DNA of 64,000 nucleotides, taken from the NCBI RefSeq assembly GCF_000516985.1, contig NW_006917092.1, positions 4,197,925 through 4,261,924 on the forward strand, given 5' to 3'. How positions within the stretch are numbered: position 1 is the stretch's first letter; each line of letters opens with the position of its first letter. Position numbers and translations under genes: made by a program. Positions 45,335-57,060 of the stretch are shown piece after piece. Source of the DNA: Pestalotiopsis fici W106-1 (lineage: Eukaryota; Ascomycota; Sordariomycetes; Amphisphaeriales; Sporocadaceae). The notes beneath the pieces were generated by a model, which saw nothing but the letters and a program-made list of their open reading frames with translations, was not told the DNA's origin and made no database searches.

Positions 45335-46235
45335 ATGGCTGCCAAGAACGACAAGCCTTCTGTTCTCACTCCACGAGAGACTGAGATTCTGGTTGCTGCA
45401 TTTGTTTCCCAGGAGGAGCACAAGGTATGTTTGGCTTTTCATCTGTCACAGCGTGGACCGAGAAGAAAGAGAGAACGCGCGGCTCGCGCAGGCTGTTGCT
45501 TGACGAGTCCTGCCAGTATCTGCTCAACCAGCGTTATCCTGGAGCGCCCATCACTGGTCTCTCAATGTCTATCCCAAAATTACAGTACAACTCTAACACT
45601 CTCTTCCTGTGCCACAGATGGACTTTGAGAAGTTCATCAAGTACAGCGGTTTCGCCAACGCCAACAGTGCCCGATCCAACTGGAACCCTCTCAAGAAGCG
45701 CATCCTCGAGATGGCTGGCGAGGATGGCCTCGACATTCCCGTTCAGGTGAGTAATCAAAAATTAATCTCGTTCTCTTCTTCTTCTCAAACGCAACGTCGT
45801 CTGATCACTACTCCGTCTGGTCGCTACTTCGTCTGTCGTCGCGTCCATTTCACCCATGGGATGTTCCCCAAGCCTGCGCATATCAAAATGTTTACTGACT
45901 GCCATCAACAGAGTGCCCGCAAGCGCAAGACAAAGGCTGATGAGGCCCCTGCTGCAACCTCCAAGAAGCCTCGTGCCACTAAGAAGGCCCAGGATGCTGA
46001 GGAGGACTCTGCCCTGAAGGGATCCGGCAATGAGGACGAGGAAGAGGCCGTCATTGCCTCTCCAGTCCCCGCTAAGAAGCGCCGTGCTCCCAAGAAGGCT
46101 CAGAACGATCAGGCCAAAGCTCCTACTGCGGCCAAGAAGCGCGCCGCCCCGAAGAAGGCCAAGGCCGTCGAGGAGGAAGTCGACCAAGAGGGAGAGGGAG
46201 ATGGTGAGGAGGATGAGGCTGCCGAGTCCTTCTAA
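45335..46235 (+). CDS. small basic nuclear/chromatin-type protein
   Basis: Exons 45335-45424, 45618-45746 and 45912-46235 give 180 aa. The N-terminal 70 residues form a small helical domain (LTPRETEILVAAFVSQEEHK and, after splicing, MDFEKFIKYSGFANANSAR, then WNPLKKRIL), a layout seen in many uncharacterised fungal proteins that may bind DNA. The rest is low-complexity and charged, with repeated KKPRATKK, KKRRAPKK and KKRAAPKK patches separated by acidic stretches, ending EGDGEEDEAAESF. This looks like a nuclear protein with histone-H1- or AT-hook-like basic repeats. I do not know a characterised homologue. The introns (193 and 165 nt) are longer than most here. Confidence 0.85.
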
Positions 46236-46890
46236 ATCGACAATTTCTCCGCAGGGTGCACGAAAAGCCACAAGGGTTGTCGGTGCTCTCTGATCGTGCC
46301 TTTCAGCGATTGACTATGGATTTCATGCTCTCTCTATATCGGCATTTTGTGTCACTATGCCGCACTCTTTCTTGCTTGCACTTTGGAGATCTTTGCAAAT
46401 TGCAAAGCAATTCATGGATTATGTTTGCATCCTTGTCACAGTGTTTGCAAACCCGCGGTCCAGACACAGTTTGAAGCATTACTAGGAACGTATCATCTAT
46501 TTTCCCCAAACGAGGAAAGAGCAGTAATAAATAATGGGCTTCAACCTCAGATTGCCAAACCAAGTATCCTGATATTTTTTTAATCTCCTTATTATTATTG
46601 TCGTGTCTTTCGTCATGTTCAACATCGTGAGGTGCATTTGGCGAGTTCATTCAGAGAGAAAAAGTCTCGTAGTAGAACTTCATGCAACTCTTCACAGACA
46701 GATGAATCGAATCAGCAATTGAGGAAAGAGTTTGTCTCATTATTTTTTCGGTACTAATCTTTGTTTCCTCGTCTACTCAATCAACTTGCCCTACATTTTA
46801 CGCACTCCCCCGATGGTTGTTTTCCGACATCGTGCTGGACCATGTCATAGGCATGATTCGAAACGTCGAGACTTTGATCTGAAGGTTATC
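46236..46890. other. intergenic between converging genes
   Basis: Contains the 3' flanks of both neighbours. No gene recognised. Confidence 0.5.
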
Positions 46891-47449
46891 CTATTTGCAT
46901 GGGAACTGATGTCTGCAGACATTGTTCTTGGCTCCTGCCTTGTCGCTCAGATAATCGCCGATCAGCAGGCAGTCAAAGGCACCGTCGTAGCTGTAAGCAC
47001 CGTACCGGAAGCTGATCGAGTTGTAGTCGCCATAGAAGTTGAGGCGCTTCACATCCGTCGTCCAGCGTAGAGCGCTGTCAATGGAAAAGGGTACGATCCC
47101 AGTCAGAGCCTCGAAGGTGGGCTCCCGTCTCTCTCGGCTGCCAATAAGCTTGCAAGTGTTGTCATAGATTTGCGCAATTCTCCACCAGGATTTCTGCTGG
47201 CCGTCTAACTCGTAGTGTCAGTCATACATTTGGGCCAAGAAAAAAAAAACCATCAACCAAATCTTGGATACAGAAGGAGGAGGAAGGATGGGGCGGGGAG
47301 ACGTTACAGGTTTTTGCACTGCCAATGTCTCCAATAAACGTCAAGGTACAATTCTCAGGCACAGTCTTGACACAGAGAGAGCCATCGGGTGCTGGGACTG
47401 CCAGGACATTCGGGACGAGCAGCAATGCCGTGATCAATTTCCAGGCCAT
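46891..47449 (-). CDS. small secreted six-cysteine protein, unknown function
   Basis: Exons 47449-47308 and 47204-46891 give 151 aa. The ATG opens a clear signal peptide (MAWKLITALLLVPNVLAV). The mature part has six cysteines (LCVK, ENCTL, NTCKL, DCLL, VCRH, FPC at the C-terminus), enough for three disulphides. The 103-nt intron splits a tyrosine codon and gives the joint KTYGQQKSWWRIAQIYDN. The central segment alternates aromatic and polar residues (RLNFYGDYNSISFRYGAYSYDGAFD), suggesting a beta-sandwich. No family is recognised. Small size, secretion and paired cysteines make it a candidate environment- or host-facing protein, but that is inference. Confidence 0.82.
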
Positions 47450-48078
47450 CTTAAATATTGTGGCTTTTGGTTTGGTTCGAATAGAGTTGCAATGACAACA
47501 GCGTATAAGTCCCTTTTCGATGAATTTGATGAGCCAGGGAAGAATCTTAAGATCAAGCTCCCGCAAAGCCTCGACTTTTCTACGAGCAGAGACAAAGGTA
47601 TCTATATCTGGTCCCCTTGAAAGAGGTATCAATATCAGAATCGGACACTTCTCTTTGTCAATGTCTGGCTGCTCGTCAGAGCGTTCTCCTGAAAGACAAA
47701 GATTGCGACATTCTTTCTGCGAATCAAGACATCACTTGAGCGTAGCACCCATGTAGCGATAGTTAATCCATTGTTCCTGCGTCGAATAAGTGGCGTTTGG
47801 AGGGAAATGAAAATAAGAAACTGCCTCACATGTCGAGAGCAGTCTGATGGCGACGAATATGGCGGGCGATGTTGTAGCATAACGGCTGCCTCCCCACACT
47901 GCCTTTTGTTTAATAGTGTGACATAGTCTGATTAAATTCGGTCGTTTATATATCAGATATTCTGTAAATGGGGGCAGCGTCGCGTGGTGGTATTGGTTTC
48001 TTTTTTTCTTTGACAAAAAGGATTAAATTGTGCTGATTAGCTTTTCTACTTTATTTTCTTTTTCTTTCTCCTTCACAC
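47450..48078. other. intergenic, no gene recognised
   Basis: Holds the promoter of the small secreted protein. An AT-rich pyrimidine tract lies at 48040-48075. Nothing else seen. Confidence 0.5.
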
Positions 48079-49680
48079 TCAAGGCCTCGGACGACCTGAC
48101 ACTACTCCGACCTCCGACTCATGTGATGATGTGTCAGAGTCGGAAGCACCACCGGGATAGACGCCCGGTGATACTGCATTTGTTGTTTCCAAGGCTCCCT
48201 TTTCTACATCGTGGGTGCTGACGTGTACCTCTGTCTGCTGGTATATCTTCAGCTGTGTGCCGAAAGCATCGTTGATCTGCTCCTGGCTGTTGCAAGAGCC
48301 AAGCTCGATACCAGGGTTACCTCTGGTAATTGTCGTGAGATGATTCGTCCCCCTTCCGTAGCCTGATCGGAACCGAGATTGCGCTTCGCTAGTGCGGGCA
48401 CCTGATGACTTGCCATTAAAGGACTTGAGGTTGAAGGTATTCTGTAGTAGAGTCCATGTAAATGGCAAATTGGCCGTGATGATAGCCGTCGACGACTCGC
48501 GGATGTACCAAAAGGTCCACTGGTCGCCAAAAGGCTGGTTGAAGCTGTAATACTTGTTCAGAATGGCAGAGAGAATCTAACATCGTGTCAGTTGAATAGT
48601 AAGGGGATTCCGAAAGAGGTTGAACGTACTGTGAAAACGCCCAATGCAAAAACACCGACAAGGATGGCCTTCCTCTTCACTGGAAGCTTAACTGCGAGGA
48701 AGACCGGCATCGGAATGCAGATAATCATGACGTCGGATGTGATATTCAACACAGCATTGGTGATCAAATGGTTTGTGGCGGCCGAGCATTGAACTAGAGG
48801 ATGTCTCAGTTAGTATACAGACGAGGCCATCGCCAACTGTGCACTAGACTTACTGTTGTCCGTTGGAACTGCCCAGTATTCTGTAAAAGGCCGACACCAA
48901 ACTGCCAAGTAGAGAACCTCCATCAACACGAACCCAAAAGCAACATAAGCTGCTACGAACTTGACGGCAATGTTTTGTTTCAAACTCATGCTGCCAAAAG
49001 ACGTCCGTCAACAATGTACTCTAACATGGACTGATGCGGCGGCAGCCAAGGTCATTGAACTTACGTCAATCGTGCATACATGATCAAGAGACAGCACTTG
49101 ACCAGCCACACGGTAACAATCTGCATCTGCTCCACGACTAGAACCAATTTCGAGCCATATGTACGCTCGGAAATATCCTGAGGTGTGAGGTCTGCTGGAT
49201 GAGCAGGGTCGATCAGATTCGTATTAGTCTTGGCCAAGATGTTCATGCACACGATGAGTACAGTATCGGTAACCTAAGTGGTGTTGCGTGTTAGCGATCC
49301 CATCACTAGATACGACCAAGGCAAGTGTTTCTCATACCATAGCCACGAGCATAAGGATATCATCGGCCTGGACCTTTTTAAAGGATCCATGAAGGAGCCT
49401 TCGGGATATCCTAAACACAATAAGAGTTAGTTCTTTATGCCTCATCACTGTACTGGGAAATGGCTCAATAGCCACACTAGCCAGTCCATGAGGAGATGTT
49501 TTCTTACGTTCTTGCAATCACGACTACCCATGATATCGCGTACCAAGTCCACTGGAGCAACGTGTGTTAGCAAGTACTGTTTTGAGTAGTATTCTCCAAA
49601 TAAGGTTGTCCATGTCATAGCACCATCAGGTAAGAAGTGACAAATGAGTTACTTACAGACTCCGCTGCTAAGGCTGACAT
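48079..49680 (-). CDS. fungal rhodopsin-domain (PTH11-like) integral membrane protein
   Basis: Seven exons on the minus strand: 49680-49657, 49551-49508, 49410-49338, 49273-49065, 48990-48854, 48793-48630 and 48576-48079. All are in frame and total 382 aa. The order of membrane segments and loops fits the fungal rhodopsin domain: SWVVVIARTISRRL, QADDILMLVAM, YGSKLVLVVEQMQI, WLVKCCLLIMYARLT, AVWCRPFTEYWAVP, QCSAATNHLITNAVLNITSD, MIICIPMPVFLAVKL and KRKAILVGVFALGVFTILSAI. It ends in a 130-residue hydrophilic tail rich in Ser and Thr. PTH11-type proteins include receptors for surface cues in plant pathogens, but most members have no known ligand. The first exon encodes only eight residues, so the start is the least certain part. 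Confidence 0.9.
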
Positions 49681-52414
49681 GGCTGCTGCGTGTCCGGGAC
49701 ACTGGATTCAACGGCTGCCTCAGCAAGATGGCAACTTGTGTTGCAGACAACAAGAGAGGAAAGCAGAGCAAAAGAGGAAAGAGAGAAAAAAAAAGTTTCA
49801 AGTCTCCATGAAGGCGCATAAGTACAATTGGTTTATCGAGACAGGGCAGACAAGCGGAGCATGGTGGACCGCTCGATGATCTCTCCTATTCCAGTATTCT
49901 GGGGTCGCAACTCATAAGGTTTGACGACAAGTGTGCCACCGACACGGCGTCGTGGACTGACATGCACCAGGGTCTCTCTGCCATGCATGCATGCATATCG
50001 TTAAGCCTCCCGATCCCAACTCCTGGTAAGTAGATCTGCCAAGAGAGGTCTAGGAGTTGTGCTGGCAATAGGCTCGGCCTTACTTTCCTCTTTTCCCCCG
50101 GTCAAAGGCTGAGGCACCCGGGCCGCGATTCGGTTAGTATACCACCCCCATATACCCAGGCCAGACCTGCTTCGGCTGCGGGACAAGTCAGGGGTGGGGT
50201 GGCCCAAGGCTTGTGTATAGCCATGTTCAATGTCTTGCTACTCATGTATATATTTCTCTCTCGTACATCTTAGTTAGGACATTTACTGAAGGCCAGTGCA
50301 ATGAGTTTAATGTAGTACAAAGCCATAATAATGTAGTGCGTCATGGATGCAAAGCCTCTCCCTCTCTGCTCTGATTTAACCACATTACACTAGCAGTTGC
50401 GGGCTTAATTGTTCTTCCGTTTTGGCGACGATCACCGTTGAGAACTGCCATCATCGGTTATCGGGAACTGGTCCAAGTTGTCAGCTAACCAAAATGGCGA
50501 CCGTCTCGAAGTCGCTCGCTCGCTGGTATTGGCGCAATCACGGAAAACCTTCCCCCCACTGATCCCGCCATACACCATACTATGTAGGATATCCGAAAGT
50601 CAGCCGCCGTTGTGGAGCTTTTTTTTTTCCTGGCCTGCAAACCTTCGTAAGTAACCTATTTGCATGCGTAGTGATCCGTAGTCTGCGCGCCGGCGCAAAC
50701 TCCAAGTAGCCATTGATATCTTTGGGCCTGGAAATCGACCAGGGCAAATGACTCGTGCCGGGATCCTTGATTTGCCAAGTTGCCCAACGATTGGCCTTTG
50801 CCACTGGCCAAACCAGCACACGCTTAGTGTTGAGCGATGTTTTCAGAGACGGAGAGAAGAACGCGTGGTGCAGAGACGTGGATATTCCGCTTCGATCGAT
50901 CGTGTATACCATTTATCCCGTTGTGGCTCTTCCCGGTACAGTTTGGCGCAGTATCGTTAGTCGCAGCACCGTCAAACAACTACGTATACAGCCTGCAACC
51001 ACTTGCCCACACCAGACAAGCAGATAGACCTACTAACTTGTAGGGGGGCCACGCCAAAGCGACGCGTTCCTGTCGGAAAGCCACCCGGAAACCTTGCGTC
51101 AGTAGGTCGATACGTAGCACTTTTGGAGTAGGCTCATTACGGGGAAGCTATGTACAGATGAAAATGCCCTTCCTGCAAGCGATTATTAGGGGTTGAGCCG
51201 TCTCATTTTGTTTTGCACTCACCACCGCGTTACTACTCCCTCGAAAAGATGACCCTTCAGGGTCAGGGCCCGAGCCTAGGTAGGTCTCCCATGTACAGAA
51301 AGAAGGAATTAAACCGATACTCTAGTCTTTCGGGTGTGCCTGTCTCTAGAGATTGTGCGGCCGAAATTGTTCGTGTCTGGCGAGGTCAATATAACTTTCC
51401 GGGGCTGCCCGGCGTTGTCGGAATCGCTCTTGTTTGCTCCACCTGCCAGAAGGATCTCTTGAGAGATCAAGTCCTATATACTTGCAACAGAGTCACAAAT
51501 GGTCCGTTGCATCACCTTGTCCACTCTACACAGTGGATTCTCATGGAGTTGCTAGGAGCAAAGATCGCCATTGTTTGAATATCCTACGGGTGGTGGCATG
51601 CAGGGCTCGACTCGGTCGACAACATTCGGGCACCGCCTGGAAGGGCAGAAAACGTGGTCTGATGCTTGTCATAATTCTAATAAATCCTTGCCGCTCGGTT
51701 GGGTGATCCCGGATCTTCAGCGATATCCTTCAGTTTTGGAATGTTCCGTCCCTGTTCACAGTCGATTCCCGAGATCGATAACAATGCCGCGGGCAGCCAC
51801 AAGACCAGTAGCAGCCATGCTAGCAGGTCTAGACACGGGGCGCCGAAACTCTATACTTGGACTATCCGCACCACCATTAAGCAGCAGCGCACACCGAGGA
51901 CATTGGACAACTTACTCGAGAGGGTTCATTATAAATCACACGACTCGACAAGATGATTTTAGAGAATGAAATCAATATTGTCTATCTCTGTTTATCTAGG
52001 AAAATCCCAAACACAAGCGCAAGCGTGTGGCTCTATGCCAGCTCCGGAAAGCCTATGCAGATACCCATGCAGACCAGCCAGGTATTGTAGGTAGAATGGT
52101 GGCTTGTAGGATTGGCGCTACAAGTCAGCCTCATTAGACTAATCTCTGAGCGGCCAGGGTTCTCCGGTCATGGTGTGGTAGCCCATGGATGTCGATAAAC
52201 GTGGGCATCGATATGATTCACCACGCGGGGATTTTATTGCCAATCCTGTGTGCTCCTCGGACTGATAACATCACATGAATTTTGCCGCTAGGATAGTTAT
52301 ATCAGCACAGCTCGGGACAGGAAGGAGCCACATGTGCAGGGAACAGCTTACCAGCTGGGCCCAATTTCATGTCTGTTTCCGCCAAATACTTCGTCTCTTC
52401 CAGGTCCCTGAGAA
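49681..52414. other. intergenic, no gene recognised
   Basis: About 2.7 kb. Frames up to 132 codons (for example 51213-51578 and 51571-51969 on the plus strand) lack motifs, signal peptides and coherent splice joints. A self-complementary ATGCATGCATGCAT lies at about 49983. Nothing else recognised. Confidence 0.5.
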
Positions 52415-52993
52415 TTAATCCCTGCGAGGTGCCATGGGCGGAGGAGCCTCTTCGCGCAGGTTTGAAAGCTGGATGTCAAAGCAAACATCACCGGACACTG
52501 AGGTCTGAATGAGACCCGTGGCCTCGAATCGGAATACCTCGGTCCATTTTGGATCGTTGCGAGAAGGCACATTCGGGTCACTCAGCGTTGTGTTTGCTTG
52601 CAAAGCTCCTGAGGACATGCATCCATTCAAATTCAGGGTAGGTTCTTGTACATTGGTCCAGACGCTATGGATCCATGGCGGGGGCTGAGGAAAGACGCTC
52701 GACAAGACGCTGATGATTTCTATTAAACGTCAGTATTTGTATGCGATATATAGAGAGGTCTCGGGCAGCAGACCACCATTTGGTACGAGGGCGGCCCTCT
52801 CAGAACTGTAGATAGAATCAGCACGTGTCAAAACCAGTATACATGGCATTTGAGAGGAAACACACGTCCGACGACTACTCATTGGGTGTTTTACACTCTG
52901 ATTTGCCCCGAGTGGACGTTTGGAAAGAAGCGGGTTTGCAGTCACAGCGACCCCAGAAACCAACAATACCAGGAGGTTGGCGTAAGCTACCAT
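52415..52993 (-). CDS. small secreted protein, unknown function
   Basis: The ATG at 52993 opens a signal peptide (YANLLVLLVSGVAVTANP). The C-terminal frame down to 52415 reads WIHSVWTNVQEPTLNLNGCM, a Thr/Asn-rich middle, then DPKWTEVFRFEATGL and DVCFDIQLSNLREE, and contains only two cysteines. Joining the two parts needs splicing. The best joint I found uses a very small middle exon (RAALVPN) with donors GTAAAA and GTGGTC and acceptors TCTGAG and AATAG, giving about 140 aa. These sites are weak, so the exon borders are tentative, while the two coding ends look real. No family recognised. Confidence 0.55.
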
Positions 52994-53803
52994 GGTGGCG
53001 ATGCAACTGTCGTTGTCGTTGGTGGATGGAATAATTATTTTTGATACGGGATGTTGATAATCGTGAAGGATCTGAGACGGGGGGGAAGAAAGCAGCGTGT
53101 TTCTAACAGTGGGCACCGAGAGGTGTCAAAACACAGTAACAATAATCAAGAGCGATAGTTGATGATGACGATGATGAAGAAGAGGAGGAAGAATGGGAAC
53201 AAAGGGACCATCGAATACAAAACAACGATGCACATCAATCCGCTGCTACAGTCAGTGATGTCATTGGGATTGGTCACGAAGAAGGGACGGTCCGTGGCAG
53301 ACACTTGTGCGTGTTAGACAATCTACGCAAAGAAGGAACCCCTCATCCAGTGTTCCTCTCTGTTTCATACTGCTCATTCACTCATCAGACGACAGAATCT
53401 CCTCCCCCATTGTCCCTTCTCTCGTCTAGATTTAGTCGATAGAGTGACGACTTCCACTAACATCTCTCATACCCAGACGCCACGATCCTAGCTCTACAAA
53501 CAGCTGAGACGTCCTCTGATGCGTCACCCGTCTGGACCCTGGGTTGAGTGCTGGGACGACTGTTCACTAGAACCGAGTAACTCTCAAATGGACGTCAATG
53601 CCTATATGCACCAAGCGACTGGCGGCTGGGAAGGCCAGTGGCGAACAGCAGCAAGCGACATGGCAGCTGTCGTATTCGTCTTCGCACTTGAGATCGAGTC
53701 TGGAAGAAGTATTGCCAATAGGACGCGTTTAAGTATGGGTAGGTTTCGGTCAAATGCCTAAGGCGGGATTCAACTCGACACACACATCAGCCAATGTGTT
53801 CTT
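52994..53803. other. intergenic, no gene recognised
   Basis: Contains a GA/GAT-rich patch (53160-53195) and the promoter of the small secreted protein on the left. The 53519-53761 plus frame has no motif. Confidence 0.5.
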
Positions 53804-55312
53804 TCAACGTCTTAGCAGCATCTTTGGCTTTCCGCCAATAACAAGGTATGAAAGCACGGCTGCAATTGCCGATACTGCCGCGAACACGGCATTTGCATTC
53901 CCGTAGCCGATTGAATCCTTGAGTGCACCGCCGACGATTGGCCCCAACGTGAGTCCCGCGCAGAAGAACATGGAGCTGAACCCGTACAGCTGCGCATAAG
54001 GGCCATTGGCGCCAAAGAACTCTGGATTTGCCTTGTCGTACTTCTGAACCACCTCGCTGGCCTCGACAAAGCTGGGCGAACCTATGACTGCCAGGCCAAC
54101 ACCGTTCAATGCCAACATTGCACAGTAGATGATAATGTTGGTCCTGCCGCTCTCCAGGCCCTCTGTCGGGAGGCGCAACAAGACGAGCATAGGAACGAGC
54201 CAGGCGAATCCAAAGACTGCGGCAGGTTTCGTGCCATACTTGTCCACTGCCCATCCGGCGATAGGGCCCAGAACCAGATAAGGAATGTCGAGCGCAATGA
54301 ATAGCAGGCCTGCTTTCAGCGAGTTGAAGCCGAATAGTGTTTGCGCCTCGGTAGGGACCGTTGCATCAAAGACAGCAAGTAATGTTGCTTGGACCAAGGA
54401 CAGTACCAACGCCATGACCAGCCGGGGGTTACGCAGGCAATAGAGAATGGGAATGGATCGCACCAACTCGCTCGGTTCGTGCTTGATCTTGTAAGCTTCG
54501 TCCACCTTGCCAGGAAGCAGTGCATCTTGTTCGCCTGGGCCTATGTCATCGTCGCCATTCGTGCCATGCCCGTGGTCATGCTCGCGGGCATTGACTGCGC
54601 CGTTTGCAAGAAGTGAGTTGTCGTACTTTGCTGCCGTCTTTTTCTCAATGAGAAACAACCTCATTACAAAGTCAATGCCGATGATACCGACAGCGAGCCC
54701 AAACACGCCACCATAACCTGTCTTGTCGTACAAGACGCCGCCGAGGACGGGAGCCACCAGCTCACCAACGGAAATGGTCGAGAATATCTGTCATGGGAGT
54801 GTGAGTGAGTCTTTTCTCTTCTCTTGTTGAAACATGAATCTTTATAGGCTTACCACGCCCATGGTCTTGCCGAGGTTTTCCGTGCCCACAGTGTCAAGCA
54901 CCATGGCGAGACCAATAGTCCAGACCACCGTGGCACTCATACCTTGCAGTGCCCTCGCAAGAATCAGTACGGCAATGCTCCGTCCTAGAGCAAGCATGAC
55001 TGTGCCGGCGAGCAAGGCCACGAGCCCGCACAGAAACGGCAGCTGTCTCGACGGGGCGCGATCGGCAATCCAGCCGACGGGGACGGAACACAGGAGCTGC
55101 ACTCCAGCGTACACGGCTAGCAGTCCGGAAACATAGGATTGAATCTCATTTTCCGGTATAGAGAGACGATCGGAAAGCATAAAGGGGAGCACCGGCACGA
55201 CAAGGCCGTAGAGGAAAAGATCTGTAAAGAGGCCGAGTGCAACAGTGGAAATGATGAAGACGGTACTGGAGCGCCAGCGAAGGCCTCGGGGCCGGCTCCC
55301 ATCGCCTGCCAT
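53804..55312 (-). CDS. MFS exporter, DHA1 type (vesicular amine transporter-like)
   Basis: Exons 55312-54854 and 54787-53804 give 480 aa. TM1 reads STVALGLFTDLFLYGLVVPVLPF with the acidic residue typical of DHA1 carriers. Motif A is seen as GWIADRAPSRQ in the TM2-TM3 loop, and the antiporter motif C as GELVAPVLGGVLYD in TM5, which marks proton-driven exporters. A long hydrophilic central loop (about residues 205-260, with HDHGHG) separates the two six-TM halves, and the second half repeats the GWAVDKYGTKP loop. Relatives are fungal multidrug or vesicular amine-type carriers in the plasma or vacuolar membrane. The substrate is not predictable. No biosynthetic gene cluster is visible around it. 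Confidence 0.94.
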
Positions 55313-57060
55313 TATGATAGCTACTAGGTTTACCTATCCTTGGGGGCTGCAATCTGTCAGACGGTCGGGCAATTGAGAAATGATTTCATCAAGTTATACT
55401 AAATTGTAACAAGACATTGATCTGGGACAAGTGTGACTTCTTAACACTCTGCTGATGACATTGCAAAGAATATAGAAGTTTACTAGTTGCTTGTGCAATT
55501 GTTCCAAACTTGTGGAAGCTGTGTTGCGCGCTTGCTCGTCAATGACCTCATAATCATCATCATCATCAGCCACAACAGGTGGAGCCACAAGTTACCTAAC
55601 CTTAGGTACCTAACCTACTAGGTTAGGTAGTTACTCCTACTAGTATATGACTTGTGTGTTAGAATGCAACAACTTATATACATACTATTTGAGTAGTCCA
55701 TAACTCAAGATACTTTACATACGGGTCGCCGTATTGGATTTAATTCTTTTCAACATCTAATTGATTACACGCAGGAAAAGTTTGTATTATTCAACTAAGT
55801 CTCGTTTCATGTACAAAGTAGGACATACCCGGGTAGGTACATATCTACTACCTACCTATGTACAGATTATGCTGCATTCGGGGAACACTCAGTATCACGC
55901 ACACAACTAGAAATGTGAGTGACAGGCATAGCCTTTGACCCTGCGCCACTTATTCAGACGCACGATTGATATTTCGATCTGAGATTTGCCAGCAAAGACC
56001 AAGGTGATGATTGCTCAACTCGGAGATTGATCAGACCCCCTCGTTTGATTTTGCATTGCCGTACTTTCTTTTCTCTTCGAGTAATTGCAAAACTAGCCAA
56101 CGCCAACCTATTTGGGATCCAAGAATCTACGGGCTAAGATTCACTCCGAATGCTAGTCGGGAGCAGAGAATGAAGACTAGAAGACCCTGGGGGAAAGGAA
56201 CAGGGGTGAGACGAAAAGAAGAAGAAAAACAAGCCTATAGGCAAATCAGCAAAACTACCTTGGCGCTCAACCATCGCTCCAGGCCGTGCATGTCATTTAT
56301 GCGGTTGACTTTTTAGTCGCGGTCGACATCCTATCTGAAATCAATGTGATTGGAGACTGGGGCTACGCCCCGAATGCCTTGGCGGTGGTTGATCGGTGAG
56401 TCAATTGCCGGCGTCAGCTTATTCACAAGCATTGCGCATTTAAAGATGAATAGGATACACTCTGCATAAAAATTTTTTAACTGTCAAGATATTGAATATC
56501 TCAAGAAAACAAACGTGGGAAGAAAACAACGAGGCGAAATTAAGGTCCCGGTCACTACTGGTATCTGTGCACCGAACTCGTTGTCTTGATGCAGCGCCGC
56601 CAACGGTTGATATAACTTCAGGTAGCACCAATCTAAAACAGCTGAGATGACCCTTGCAGCTGATATGCATGCTTACGGAAAATCAGGACCGGGCCATGAA
56701 AGATCACCAGGGGGCTCGCAGACCCGTAGCCTATGAGATCTCACAGCGGGTACTTTTACCGGCGATGCTGCCTTTCTACATGGTGAGATTGAGCGGAATC
56801 CAGCCAATCTGTACAACGAACGGGCGCGCGTATATGCTGTTGGCCGTTGCTGATGGGTTCCCTGCGGATCAGAGGGAGCGAAAAGAGGGGGAGAAAGCGA
56901 AAGTGAAAGAGAGATAGAGAGAGCGAGCCTCGACCTTCTTGTTTGGACGGCCGGACTACAATTTTATTTTCTTTACCGAACGGTGGGAACTGGAAGAAGG
57001 AGATGTCGATTGCTATACACTTAGATCTCCACTCTTCGATTCAATATCATAACTTCTGCC
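55313..57060. other. intergenic, no firm gene
   Basis: About 1.7 kb between two divergent genes. Contains a perfect palindrome at 55608-55628 (ACCTAACCTA, one base, then its inverse) and neighbouring ACCTA-type repeats. A 64-codon minus frame at 55394-55588 starts with an acidic stretch but has no support. The part just before the next start is purine-rich (56876-56925). Confidence 0.5.

Noticed and set aside
49983..49996. ATGCATGCATGCAT self-complementary run considered as an operator
   Set aside because: Short, simple sequence with no flanking promoter evidence.
51213..51969. Two overlapping plus frames of 121 and 132 codons
   Set aside because: No motifs; compositions look like random translation and the frames overlap each other.
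55394..55588. 64-codon minus frame beginning MAPPVVADDDDDYEVIDEQ
   Set aside because: The acidic start is gene-like and might be a short protein, but there is no second exon, family or other support, so it is not listed as a gene.
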